A stretch of 64,000 nt of DNA from Chloroflexota bacterium (lineage in GTDB: Bacteria; Chloroflexota; Anaerolineae; B4-G1; DUEL01), in contig JADBJJ010000023.1 in NCBI GenBank assembly GCA_014874475.1, positions 62,001-126,000 of the forward strand, written 5' to 3'. This document shows, piece after piece, positions 9,791 to 19,030 of this stretch; the stretch's first letter is position 1, and each line of letters begins with the position of its first letter. The notes beneath the pieces are model-generated. The model had not been told where the DNA came from, ran no database searches, and was given only the letters and a program-made list of their open reading frames with translations. The translations under genes and the position numbers were made by a program.

Positions 9791-10958
9791 ATCTCCTCAT
9801 CGCCTCCAGGACGATTTCGGCGATGTCTTTGACTCGCAGGCGGAGGCGTTCGGCGCGGGCGGCGTTGAAAAGGGTGCGCTCGCACTGCTGGCAAGCGGAG
9901 ACGACCACCTGAGCCCCGGTCTCGGTGGCCTGGCGGATGCGCCGGGCGGCAACCGCCTGGCTGAGTGCAGGATCCATGCTCTCCAGGTTACCCCCGCCAC
10001 CGCAGCAGTGGGACCCGCCCTGATTCTCCGCCATCTCCACCAAAGTCACCCCCGGGATCGCCCGGAGAATCCGGCGGGGGGCCTCAAAGACGCCGCTCTT
10101 GCGGCCCAGGTCGCAGGGGTCGTGGTAGGTGACAATCTGCTGGGGCAGGTCGTCCCGCAGGGAGACGCGGCCGCTCTCCAGGAGGTCCGCCAGGAACTCT
10201 GTGGCGTGGCGCACCTCAAAGCCCAGGTCTTCCTCCAGCGCGGCCGGGTAGGAGTGTTTCCAGAAGTGAAAGCAGGAGGGGCAGGTGGTGACCAGCGTCC
10301 GCGCGCCGGTGGCCCGGATTGCCTCCAGGTTGTGGCGCATCGCAGCACGGGCAGCCTCCAGGTCGCCGTTGATGGCCAGAGGATAGCCACAGCACCACTC
10401 TTCGGCCCCCAGAACGGCATAATCTACCCCGGCCCCCTCCAGAATCTGGACGAAGGACTGGGGGATGCTGTAACTGCGGGGAAAGAGCGCACCCACACAG
10501 CCGACGAAATAAACCACCTCGGCCTGTCTCTTGCCGACGCCGGTGGGCATTCCGGGGAGGTTCTGAGCCCAGAAGAGGCGGCTCTCCGGCGGTTCGGCGG
10601 AGATGTTGTGGCTCTCGCGGATGCGCTGATTCAGCGCGGCCAGCGGCTGGGGGAGGAGGCCCAGATGAGCCATCTCCCCGCGCGTCAATTCCAGAACCCG
10701 GTCCACCGTCACGCCGCTGGGGCAGGTGAAGGTACAGACGCCACAGAGGAGGCAGCGGAAGAACTGCGCCGCCGTCCAGTCGGTAGGCCGTTCCAGCAGC
10801 CCCTCCCGAACCGCCCGCAGGAGCGCAACGCGGGCACGGGGGGAATCAGTCTCGTTCAGTGTCAGCCGATAGGTAGGGCAGACAGCGAGGCACTGGCCGC
10901 AGCGGATGCAGCGGAGATAGTCGTCCTCGGAGAGGATAGATTGAGGCCCGGTCGTCAT
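9789..10958 (-). CDS. glcF: (Fe-S)-binding oxidase subunit, GlcF-type
   Basis: CIRCGQCLAVCPTY, CLLCGVCTFTCPSG, two CCG-type domains. Confidence 0.88.
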   Translation of the reverse strand: MTTGPQSILSEDDYLRCIRCGQCLAVCPTYRLTLNETDSPRARVALLRAVREGLLERPTDWTAAQFFRCLLCGVCTFTCPSGVTVDRVLELTRGEMAHLGLLPQPLAALNQRIRESHNISAEPPESRLFWAQNLPGMPTGVGKRQAEVVYFVGCVGALFPRSYSIPQSFVQILEGAGVDYAVLGAEEWCCGYPLAINGDLEAARAAMRHNLEAIRATGARTLVTTCPSCFHFWKHSYPAALEEDLGFEVRHATEFLADLLESGRVSLRDDLPQQIVTYHDPCDLGRKSGVFEAPRRILRAIPGVTLVEMAENQGGSHCCGGGGNLESMDPALSQAVAARRIRQATETGAQVVVSACQQCERTLFNAARAERLRLRVKDIAEIVLEAMRR

Positions 10959-11053
10959 CGCTTGTCCTCATGGTCAGAAATTTCTTTATATAGAGAGCAA
11001 AGAACGCAGAGCGTTTACTCTGCGCTCTTTGCGTCTTCTGCGGTGAGAAAACC

Positions 11054-12262
11054 TCACGCCCCGAATTTGGTCAGGCGACCTGCGTGGGCCATCGCCAGGG
11101 GCATCAGGTCCACGTGGCGGATGTGTCCGAGCCCCCCTCGCATGCACGCTCGCTCGCCGAACTGAGTGACATCGTCCGGGCAGATGTAGCGGGACCAGAG
11201 GAGGACAGGGAGTTCGTGCCAGGAATGGGCCTTCCAGAGGGCCGGCGTGGAGTGGTCGCCAGTAATGATGACTACATCCGGCCCCAGCGCCAGCATCTCC
11301 GGCAGGAGCCGGTCCACGTGCTCAATGACCTCCACCTTGCGCGCAAAGTCGCCGTCCTCCCCGGCGCTGTCGGTCTTCTTCACGTGGAAGAAGAAGAAAT
11401 CGTACTCGGCCCAGTGGGCCTTCAGGGTCTCCACCTCGTCCTCCAGCGTCTCGCCAGTGGGGAGGACGTCCATCCCAGCGAGTTTCGCCACGCCCCGGTA
11501 CATCGGATAGGTGGCGATGGCCGCGCAGCGCATACGGTAGAGGTCGGGCATTTTCGGTAGGCCGGGGTCCTTGGCCATCCCGCGCAGGTTGCAGCCATTG
11601 GCGGGGTACTCATCTGCCAGGAGTTGGCGGGCCTGAGCCATCCACTGGTTGAGCAGTTCCGCCGTCCGGGCCGCCTCGGGGCGAGTGGGATAGACCGGCA
11701 GCGGCGGCTTGCCCACCTGCTGGGGGTCGGTCTCCGTGAGACCATCCTCCAGCCCTTCGCCGCGCAGGACCAGGACAAAACGGTATTCCTTGACCGGCTC
11801 CACGAAGACTTGCACGCCGGGGAGTTGGATGGTGCGGAGTTTGGCGCAGAGGCGAGCGCTGACCTCAGTGGGGATGCGTCCGGCGCGCCGGTCGGTGATG
11901 ACGCCCGTCTCGGGGTCCAGGGTGCAGAAGTTGCCGCGCGTGGCGATGTCCTGGGGCTGGAGGTCAAAGCCGATGCCCAGCGCTTCCAGGACACCCCGCC
12001 CAATCTCGTAGCGGAAGGGGTCGTAGCCAAAGAGGGCAAGATGGGCCGGACCGCTACCCGGAGCGATGCCCGGGGCAATCGGCATGCTCATCCCACAGAT
12101 GGAGCGAGCCGCCAACGCGTCCATATTAGGGGTATGAGCCGCCTCCAATTCCGTAGGTCCACCAGGGGTCATCGGCAATCCACCCAGGCCGTCCATGACC
12201 AGAAGCAGAATCTTGCTCCGGCTTTCCACCGTCAGTTCACGAATCCATTCTAAGGCATCCAT
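11054..12262 (-). CDS. apgM: 2,3-bisphosphoglycerate-independent phosphoglycerate mutase, archaeal type
   Basis: SKILLLVMDGLGGLPM, SGPAHLALFGYDP, ITGDHSTPALWKAHSWHELPVLL. Confidence 0.9.
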   Translation of the reverse strand: MDALEWIRELTVESRSKILLLVMDGLGGLPMTPGGPTELEAAHTPNMDALAARSICGMSMPIAPGIAPGSGPAHLALFGYDPFRYEIGRGVLEALGIGFDLQPQDIATRGNFCTLDPETGVITDRRAGRIPTEVSARLCAKLRTIQLPGVQVFVEPVKEYRFVLVLRGEGLEDGLTETDPQQVGKPPLPVYPTRPEAARTAELLNQWMAQARQLLADEYPANGCNLRGMAKDPGLPKMPDLYRMRCAAIATYPMYRGVAKLAGMDVLPTGETLEDEVETLKAHWAEYDFFFFHVKKTDSAGEDGDFARKVEVIEHVDRLLPEMLALGPDVVIITGDHSTPALWKAHSWHELPVLLWSRYICPDDVTQFGERACMRGGLGHIRHVDLMPLAMAHAGRLTKFGA

Positions 12263-12393
12263 ACCTTTCTCCTTCACCCGATCTTCCTCGCTACCGCCTG
12301 AGGGGCACTTTTTCAAGCAGCGGTTTTTAATCCTACCCCCAATCCCTATCCCTGTCAAGTGACATTTGGCTGAAATTTGGACGGACGATGGAC

Positions 12394-12422
12394 TTGACGT
12401 TTCAATGAAGTTCGGCTAAAAT
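12394..12422 (+). promoter_or_regulatory. sigma70-like promoter for zinc-ribbon/SOR genes
   Basis: TTGACG-N17-TAAAAT. Confidence 0.6.
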
Positions 12423-12465
12423 TATAAACGAGCATCATCTTATTCGCCAGCAGAAAGGGGGCAAA

Positions 12466-12642
12466 ATGGACCAGGTGCGGTGTAACCATTGTGGCGATCC
12501 CATAGAGGGGGAACCGGTACGGCGAGGGGATCAGGTCTACTGCTCCGAGGCGTGTGCGTTTGAGGCCACCCGCAGCAAGGATTGCAGCGGCAGGAGCGAT
12601 TCCAACATATCGCCCCGGATTACGGAACCGATGTGGCGGTGA
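12466..12642 (+). CDS. 58-aa zinc-ribbon small protein (below the ORF-track cutoff)
   Basis: MDQVRCNHCGDPIEGEPVRRGDQVYCSEACAFEATRSKDCSGRSDSNISPRITEPMWR; AAAGGGGG SD before ATG. Confidence 0.7.
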   Translation: MDQVRCNHCGDPIEGEPVRRGDQVYCSEACAFEATRSKDCSGRSDSNISPRITEPMWR

Positions 12643-12715
12643 GAAACCGCCCTCAGGAGCATAGGTGCTCCGCTGCAGCAACGGATTGCTCAATTTTTTG
12701 TAAAGGAGGGACCCC

Positions 12716-13108
12716 ATGAAATTCGGAGACCGGATTCAATCAGCCGACTGGAAGGCGGAAAAGCACGTCCCTGTTATAGAGGGACCCGACCAGGTGGCCG
12801 CCGATCAGCCTTTCCAGGTGACGGTGGTCGTGGGAAAGGAAATCCCCCACCCGAACACCACGGAGCACCACATCCGCTGGATCGCCCTGTACTTCCAGCC
12901 AGAGGGGGACAAGTTCATCTACGAAATCGGCCGCTGCGATTTCGCTGCCCACGGTGAGTCGGTGAAGGGCGCCAACCAGGGTCCGGCGTACACCCACCCG
13001 GTGGCCCTTTTCTCAGCCCAGGTGAACGCGCCGGGCACCCTGATCGCCGTCTCCTACTGCAATATCCACGGACTGTGGGAGAGCAGCAAGGAGATTACGC
13101 TGGCCTGA
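12716..13108 (+). CDS. superoxide reductase (neelaredoxin/desulfoferrodoxin class)
   Basis: EKHVPVIEGP...GKEIPHPNTTEHHIRWI...SYCNIHGLWESSKEI (Fe-site His/Cys ligands). Confidence 0.9.
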   Translation: MKFGDRIQSADWKAEKHVPVIEGPDQVAADQPFQVTVVVGKEIPHPNTTEHHIRWIALYFQPEGDKFIYEIGRCDFAAHGESVKGANQGPAYTHPVALFSAQVNAPGTLIAVSYCNIHGLWESSKEITLA

Positions 13109-13130
13109 GCGACCCCTTTCCCGGGCCCCC

Positions 13131-13172
13131 AGACAGCCGGCGCCTGGGTCATCCAGACGCCGGTTGTCTTTT
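13131..13172 (+). terminator. intrinsic terminator after superoxide reductase
   Basis: AGACAgCCGGCG...CGCCGGtTGTCT + TTT. Confidence 0.75.
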
Positions 13173-13899
13173 ATGGCTCAAATATCGGCGGCATGCGGCG
13201 CTTGTGTTCAGAGTGGTCGATCATCCTGCGCACTTTCTCCACCGCCGCCGGGTCCAGCCCGGAGAGGTCTCCAGCCTCCATCGCAGCCAGGATACGGTCC
13301 AGTTCCCGATAGGTGATGCCCATTTCCCCCTCGTCGGTCTGGCCGGGCCAGAGGCCGGCGGTGGGAAGACGGTCAATCACTTCCTGCGGGACGCCCAATT
13401 CCCGGGCCAGTTCCCATACCTGAGTCTTGTAGAGGCCGCCCAGGGGGAGCAGGTCCACCCCACCGTCCCCGTACTTTGTATAGTACCCCACCAGAATCTC
13501 CGATTTATTCCCCGAACCCAGCACCAGATAGCGGTGCACCTGGGCCAGGTAGTACAGCGTAATCATCCGTAGGCGGGGCTTGATGTTCGCTGGGGCCAGG
13601 CTCTCCCCCGCAGGGGGCAAGGCTCCTAAGAGGGCATCGTAGATGGGGGTCAGGTCTACGGTGATGGTAGGGATGCCGAAGGTTTCGGCGACCTGCCGGG
13701 CCAGGCGGAGGTCCTCCGGCTGGGAGTGGCAGGGCATGAGCGCGGCCAGCACCCGGTCGGTGCCGACGGCCCGCACGGCTAGCGCGGCGGTGGTGGCGGA
13801 ATCCACCCCGCCGCTCAGCCCGAAGACGAAGCCCTCAGCACTGGCGGCCTCCAGGTAGTCCCGGAGCCACTGGATAATCCGAGCAGAGAGAGAGGTCAT
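13171..13899 (-). CDS. nadE: NAD+ synthase
   Basis: FGLSGGVDSATTAALAVRAVG, GSGNKSEILVGYYTKYGDGGVDLLPLGGLYKTQV. Confidence 0.93.
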   Translation of the reverse strand: MTSLSARIIQWLRDYLEAASAEGFVFGLSGGVDSATTAALAVRAVGTDRVLAALMPCHSQPEDLRLARQVAETFGIPTITVDLTPIYDALLGALPPAGESLAPANIKPRLRMITLYYLAQVHRYLVLGSGNKSEILVGYYTKYGDGGVDLLPLGGLYKTQVWELARELGVPQEVIDRLPTAGLWPGQTDEGEMGITYRELDRILAAMEAGDLSGLDPAAVEKVRRMIDHSEHKRRMPPIFEP

Positions 13900-13918
13900 G
13901 GGACTCCTTTCGGGAAAA

Positions 13919-13939
13919 GTGAAACGTGAAGCGTGAAAG
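13919..13939. repeat. three 7-nt units
   Basis: GTGAAAC GTGAAGC GTGAAAG. Confidence 0.75.
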
Positions 13940-13942
13940 GTA

Positions 13943-14641
13943 TCAGGTCAGGCGGGCGACGATTTCTATGCCGTTGAGGGCCATGCTGTAGAGAAAGATG
14001 CGGTGGAGCAGGTCGCCATCGTGGGGCAGCGCGCCCAGTTGAAGCGCCGTCTCCACCGGCAGGTCGTAGGTCTGGACCCCATCGGCAGGGACAATGACGC
14101 GGAAGTCCTGCAGGCCCAGAACGTTGGCCCGCAACCGCAGGAACATCGCTGCCTGATAGATACATAGGTCAGTGCAGTCCCCAACGACGATGAAGGTGTT
14201 GACCGCTGGGTGGCTATCCAGCCAGGGGACCAACTCGGTGCCAATGCTGGAACTGATGGACTTCTTAGGGATGACCACAAACAGGTCAGAGAAGGGAAGG
14301 GCCCGCAGTTCATCTACGGTCTCGCTCTCGGGAGTGCCAACGACGCAGTGGGCCGGGAAAGCCCCGAATTCCACCGAGTCGGCATCGTGGGCATCCTGGG
14401 TCAGGAGGAAGTGACGGACGCCCAGATCGTAGGCCTGTTCAAATAGCCGCACGACGTTGGGGACAATGCCCGCCACACGCGGGCTGGCCAGAGGCCCAAT
14501 GGTGCAGAAGCCCTTGATCAGGTCCACCGAGAGGATCGCCGTACGGGCCGGCTCTCGGATGACGGACTCCAGAGGGATCGCGGGCAGTTCGGCTTCCCAA
14601 CGGGCCAACCAGTCCAGAAAAGCGGTATTCTGTGAGTGCAT
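13943..14641 (-). CDS. isochorismatase-family cysteine hydrolase
   Basis: AILSVDLIKGFCTIGPLAS...LTQDAH...FIVVGDCTDLCIYQAAM. Confidence 0.85.
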   Translation of the reverse strand: MHSQNTAFLDWLARWEAELPAIPLESVIREPARTAILSVDLIKGFCTIGPLASPRVAGIVPNVVRLFEQAYDLGVRHFLLTQDAHDADSVEFGAFPAHCVVGTPESETVDELRALPFSDLFVVIPKKSISSSIGTELVPWLDSHPAVNTFIVVGDCTDLCIYQAAMFLRLRANVLGLQDFRVIVPADGVQTYDLPVETALQLGALPHDGDLLHRIFLYSMALNGIEIVARLT

Positions 14642-14652
14642 GGTTCCCTCCA

Positions 14653-16257
14653 TTACTTCGAAAATTGCCAATCTCCGATGTTCCAGAACGGGGCGCCCCG
14701 CCAGGGACGCGGGCCGGCAAGGTCCGAGCGGACCAGCCAGAGGTCGTCCCAGCGGCAAAGGGGAACCCACCAGACCTCCCGACGGGCCGCCTCCTGGAGT
14801 TCTGTCAAATGGACGGCGCGCTCTTCGGGATCCGTCGCGGCGGCCTGGGCCAGCAGCAATCGGTCCAGCGCCTCATCGCAGACCCCGGCAGGGTTCTGGC
14901 CGCCCGGCCGCGCCTCCCCGCAGAGCCAGCGGGCGTCGTCCGGGTCGGGATAGCCGGAGGGCTGGCCCGCCCACTGGACCAGATCCCACGCCGTCGGATC
15001 CTCCCACGGGCGATCCCGGACAACGGTCTCCACACCGATGCCCAGGTCCTGCAACGTCTGCGCCACTACCGCCTGGGCGGCCTCTCGCCCCGGCGGGACA
15101 GCGTAGCGCAGGGTCAGAGAGATGCCTTTCCGGTCCCGGATGCCGTCTCTATCCGTATCCCGCCAGCCGACCTCGTCCAGCATCCGCGCGGCCTCCCGGA
15201 CGGAAGGGGAGGCCGCCGGAGCCGGGCTCTCCCAGCAAGTCCCGCTGTAGAGGCTCCCGGCCGGAACTGCCCAACTCATCCCCACCGTCAGCGCCGCGCA
15301 GACCGCCCCCCGGTCCAGCGCAGCCGCCAGGCCAGCCCGCACGCGCGTCTCCTGGAGGGCCGGATGGCCATAGCGCGGGTCCAGATTCAATAGCAGAGTC
15401 TCCACATAACCGGAGGGGGAAGCGAGCAGAGATGTCCCTTCCGGTGGCTCCCGTCCTGGCAGACCATCCGGCGTCAGAAAAGGGGCCAGGTCGGCATCTC
15501 CGAAAGCCATAATCTGCCAGCGGGCCTGGGCATCCGGCTGGGCGAAGACCCGCACCCGCTGGGCAGCGGGCTGGCCTCGCCAGTAGTACGGATTGGCGAT
15601 AAAGACCAGAGCGCCTCCTTCCTCGCCGAGAAAGACGTACGGTCCGTTGCCCACCCACCCCGCGCGGTCGGGAGCGTGGCGGGGCAGAACGTAAGGAAAC
15701 AACATCGTCGGCCAGGGCGCGAAGGGGCGGGTGAAAGTTACCTGGACGGTGTGGGCATCCAGTGCGACGACCTCTTCTACAAAGGACTCGTGCGGAAAGA
15801 GCCCCTGCGCGGCGGCCCGCTCGTGGGTGAAAACCAGGTCGTCGGCCGTGAGAGGGGACCCGTCCGACCAAAACAGGTTCTCCCGCAGGCGAACTCGCAG
15901 CATGCGGCCATCGGCGGAGATGCCCCCATTGGCGCGGGTGGGGAGTTCCACCGCCAGTTCGGGCGAGACCTCCAGCCGGTCATCCACCCGCCACAAGCCA
16001 ACCAGGAAGAGGTCCCGGAGAGCGCGAGCCGACCAGGAGCGAGCCTGCAATGGGTCCAGCGTCTGGGGCCACTCCGGCAGCAGAATCCGCAATTCGCGGG
16101 TGGGCGCCGGGGTAGGGACCGGCGTCAGGCCCAGGAGCGGGTTGCCGACTAGCGGGGTCGGAGTGACGGCCACGCAGGCGGAGAGGAACAGGGCCGCCAG
16201 CAGAGCGCAGGTCATATGTCGCAGTTCGCAACTCGCAGGGCGCATAGTACCGGTCAC
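14653..16257 (-). CDS. family 5 (peptide/nickel-type) ABC transporter substrate-binding lipoprotein; start uncertain (16257 or 16245)
   Basis: Lipobox LFLSACVAV; SBP5-like sequence; no permease genes adjacent. Confidence 0.8.
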   Translation of the reverse strand: MTGTMRPASCELRHMTCALLAALFLSACVAVTPTPLVGNPLLGLTPVPTPAPTRELRILLPEWPQTLDPLQARSWSARALRDLFLVGLWRVDDRLEVSPELAVELPTRANGGISADGRMLRVRLRENLFWSDGSPLTADDLVFTHERAAAQGLFPHESFVEEVVALDAHTVQVTFTRPFAPWPTMLFPYVLPRHAPDRAGWVGNGPYVFLGEEGGALVFIANPYYWRGQPAAQRVRVFAQPDAQARWQIMAFGDADLAPFLTPDGLPGREPPEGTSLLASPSGYVETLLLNLDPRYGHPALQETRVRAGLAAALDRGAVCAALTVGMSWAVPAGSLYSGTCWESPAPAASPSVREAARMLDEVGWRDTDRDGIRDRKGISLTLRYAVPPGREAAQAVVAQTLQDLGIGVETVVRDRPWEDPTAWDLVQWAGQPSGYPDPDDARWLCGEARPGGQNPAGVCDEALDRLLLAQAAATDPEERAVHLTELQEAARREVWWVPLCRWDDLWLVRSDLAGPRPWRGAPFWNIGDWQFSK

Positions 16258-16265
16258 AGAGCGCA
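16203..16265 (-). repeat. nine-unit heptad array over the 5' end of the SBP gene
   Basis: TGCGCTC TGTGACC GGTACTA TGCGCCC TGCGAGT TGCGAAC TGCGACA TATGACC TGCGCTC. Confidence 0.7.
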
Positions 16266-16307
16266 GGGGGCGGGGATTTGTCCGTCAGCCGTCGGGCGAC
16301 GACGCGC

Positions 16308-16703
16308 CTACACGTTGACGACCTTGACCAGCACCCGGCGGCGACGGGGGCCGTCAAATTCGGCCAGAAACACCCCCTGCCAGGAACCCAGCACCAGCCG
16401 CCCCTCGTTCACGAATAGGGTTAACTGGCTGCCGACCAGTGCGGTCTTGACGTGGGCCGGCGCGTTCCCCTCCGCGTGCCGGAAGTCGGGCCGGTCCGGC
16501 ACCAGCGCGTCCAGCACCAGTCCGATGTCGTGGCGGACGGTGGGGTCCCAGTTCTCGTTGAGCGTCAGGCCAGCGGTGGTGTGGGGGCAGAAGAGATAAC
16601 AGAGCCCCTCCCGCACGCCGCTGCGTCGGACGACCTCCTGGACCTGCGGGGTGATGTCCCGGAATTCCTGGCGGGATTGGGTGGAGACATCTATGATGTC
16701 CAT
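16308..16703 (-). CDS. YjbQ/UPF0047 family protein
   Basis: GLCYLFCPHTTAGLTLNEN...GSQLTLFVNEGRLVLGSWQGVFLAEFDGPRRR. Confidence 0.9.
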   Translation of the reverse strand: MDIIDVSTQSRQEFRDITPQVQEVVRRSGVREGLCYLFCPHTTAGLTLNENWDPTVRHDIGLVLDALVPDRPDFRHAEGNAPAHVKTALVGSQLTLFVNEGRLVLGSWQGVFLAEFDGPRRRRVLVKVVNV

Positions 16704-16705
16704 AG

Positions 16706-18157
16706 TTACCCTTTGATCACCGCCAGAGGGCGCAGGCGGGCAACCTTGCGGGCCAGCCCTGCGCCATGCACCACCTCCACCACCTGACTGACGTCCTTAT
16801 AGGCCGCCGGGGCCTCCTCCGCCAGTCCTTTCGTGCTCCCGGCCCGGATGACCAGACCCTGCTCCTCCAGTTCCCGTTTCAGGTCAGCGCCCCAGATTTT
16901 CTTCAGCGCCTGGGAACGGCTCATCACCCGACCGGCCCCGTGGCAGGTAGAGCCGAAGGCGATCTCCATCGCCCGGCCTGTCCCCACAAGGACGTAGGAT
17001 TCGGTGCCCATAGAGCCCGGGACCAGTACGGGCTGGCCCACGTCCCGATACGCTTTCGGGACCTCCGGACGGCCCGGGCCGAAAGCGCGCGTGGCCCCTT
17101 TACGGTGGACGCAGACCCGCACCCGCTTCCCGTCTATCTCGTGCTCCTCAAACTTGGCGATGTTGTGGGCGACGTCGTAGACCTGATAGAGGTCAAAGTT
17201 AGAGACCTTCCCCTGCAGGACGTCCCGGAAGGCCTCCCGGACGCCCATCGCCAGCACCTGGCGGTTGACGAAGGCGTAATTGACCGCGCAGGCCATCGCG
17301 CCGTAGTAGGCCCGGCCCTCAGGAGAATCGATCGGCGCGCAAACCAGTTCCCGGTCGGGAATAGTGATGCCGTATTTCTGGATAGCGGTCTGGAGGCTCT
17401 TGACGTAGTCGTCGCAAATCTGGTGGCCGAAGCCCCGGGAGCCGCAGTGAATCTGGACGACGATCTGGTTCTCCCGCAGGCCGAAAGCGCGGGCCACCTC
17501 GGGGTCGTAGATTTCCTCCACGACGTCAATCTCCAGGAAGTGGTTGCCGGCGCCCAGGGAGCCGATCTGTCCGCCGCCCCGCTCCCGGGCGCGCGCGCTC
17601 ACCTTGCTGGGGTCAGCGCCGGGGAGGGTGCCCTCTTCCTCGGTGTGGGCCAGGTCCTCCGGGCGCGCCTGCCCCCGCTTGAGCGCCCACTTCACCCCCT
17701 CCACCACCAGTTCGTCCAGTTCCCGGCCCGAGATGCGGATGCGTCCCGGCTCGCCCACACCACTGGGGCAGGCCCGGTAGAGAGCATTAGTCAGGTCCCG
17801 CAGGTACGGGGCCACCTCCTCTTTCTCCAGATGGGAAGCCAGCAGGCGGACGCCACAGTTGATATCGTAGCCAACCCCTCCGGGGGAAATGACCCCCGTC
17901 TTCACGTCCATCGCTGCGACGCCGCCGATGGGGAAGCCGTAACCTTCGTGAAAGTCGGGCATAGCCAGGGCGTACTTGAGGATGCCCGGCAGCGTCGTCG
18001 TGTTGACCAGTTGCTCCACCGTTCGGTCGCGGAAGGCAGAATCCAGCATCTCCGGCGTGGCGAAGATGCGGGCCGGGACGCGCATATCCGGACGGGTCTC
18101 CTTGGGCAATTCCCAGATGAATTTATCCACACGACGGAAATTTTTCTTCTCCACCAT
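16706..18157 (-). CDS. rtcB: RNA-splicing ligase RtcB
   Basis: [44 protein letters not shown]. Confidence 0.95.
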   Translation of the reverse strand: MVEKKNFRRVDKFIWELPKETRPDMRVPARIFATPEMLDSAFRDRTVEQLVNTTTLPGILKYALAMPDFHEGYGFPIGGVAAMDVKTGVISPGGVGYDINCGVRLLASHLEKEEVAPYLRDLTNALYRACPSGVGEPGRIRISGRELDELVVEGVKWALKRGQARPEDLAHTEEEGTLPGADPSKVSARARERGGGQIGSLGAGNHFLEIDVVEEIYDPEVARAFGLRENQIVVQIHCGSRGFGHQICDDYVKSLQTAIQKYGITIPDRELVCAPIDSPEGRAYYGAMACAVNYAFVNRQVLAMGVREAFRDVLQGKVSNFDLYQVYDVAHNIAKFEEHEIDGKRVRVCVHRKGATRAFGPGRPEVPKAYRDVGQPVLVPGSMGTESYVLVGTGRAMEIAFGSTCHGAGRVMSRSQALKKIWGADLKRELEEQGLVIRAGSTKGLAEEAPAAYKDVSQVVEVVHGAGLARKVARLRPLAVIKG

Positions 18158-18293
18158 GTTCGCACCTCCTTGCTGCGTCAATTAAAGTTGTCCTCTCCGG
18201 GCCTCTGGCCAAAGAAGACAGTACTCGCCGCCCCATCGGGCTGCTGGCCCATCCTCCCAGGCCCAGCAGCCCGCGGCGCCAAAAGGACCTCTT

Positions 18294-18363
18294 TACCGCC
18301 GAGACACAGGGCAGGCAGAGACTCTCTCGTAGAACTCCGGGCTCTCGGTGCCTCTGCGGTGAG
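18294..18363. repeat. imperfect palindromic CTCTGCGGTGAG-family element
   Basis: ACCGCCGAGACACAGGGCAGGCAGAGA...CTCGGTGCCTCTGCGGTGAG. Confidence 0.5.
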
Positions 18364-18406
18364 TCCTGCACCGTGCCCTTTGTGAATCCTTTACGCCCTT
18401 TTGGGT

Positions 18407-18817
18407 TTACACATCAAACGTGATTGTCGTCTCCAATCCGCGCTCGGTGGCTCGGATGGCCAGGCCGCTGAAGGTGGCGGCTTTGACGAAGTGGCGGACC
18501 TCGCCCGCCCGTCCGCCCCGGGCCGTCCCCCGCAGATGGGTCGGTGTGACCTCCTCCAGGTCAAACTCGGTGAAAACGACGCCGTCCCGTTCGTTCAGAT
18601 AGATAAGTTCTCCCAGCCAAGTAACCAGCAGGGTCTCCACGTCCGGCGCTCTCAGGTCCAGCGCCACTTCCTTTCCGAGGTGGACGGTCTCCGGGTCGGC
18701 CATCAGCCAGGCCAGACCGCGCGCAGCGTTGATGAAGAGTTCGGTCAGGTCCTGGCCCCACACCCGCAGCGCGACGTCAGCAGTATGAGGGATTTCCTCA
18801 AAGCCCTGAGGGGTCAA
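18407..18817 (-). CDS. archease (RtcB activator), TTG start
   Basis: FEEIPHTADVALRVWGQDLTELFINAARGL; DUF101/archease pattern. Confidence 0.9.
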   Translation of the reverse strand: MTPQGFEEIPHTADVALRVWGQDLTELFINAARGLAWLMADPETVHLGKEVALDLRAPDVETLLVTWLGELIYLNERDGVVFTEFDLEEVTPTHLRGTARGGRAGEVRHFVKAATFSGLAIRATERGLETTITFDV

Positions 18818-18956
18818 TGCTTCACCTCACCTCCGGGATATGTGCAGGCACGACGGCCCGCGCTCCAGCCATTGCGCTCACTGGGATGGTTCGTTGGGGG
18901 GAAAGGAGAGATGGTGAACACCGAAAGGGCCTCCCATTACGAATCATCCCCCTTAT

Positions 18957-18985
18957 ACTTTACCATTTTCAGCGAGAGATGTCAA
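18957..18985 (-). promoter_or_regulatory. sigma70-like promoter for archease/rtcB
   Basis: Minus TTGACA-N17-TAAAGT. Confidence 0.6.
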
Positions 18986-19030
18986 GAAAATTCCAGCCTG
19001 TCCGGCGCTTTTTGAGGGGCCTGGCCCGTT

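Noticed and set aside
12355-12717. Minus-strand 120-aa ORF over the zinc-ribbon region
   Set aside because: Plus-strand small ORF has promoter, SD and Cys motif; antisense ORF has none
16766-18385. 539-aa plus-strand ORF
   Set aside because: Antisense to rtcB
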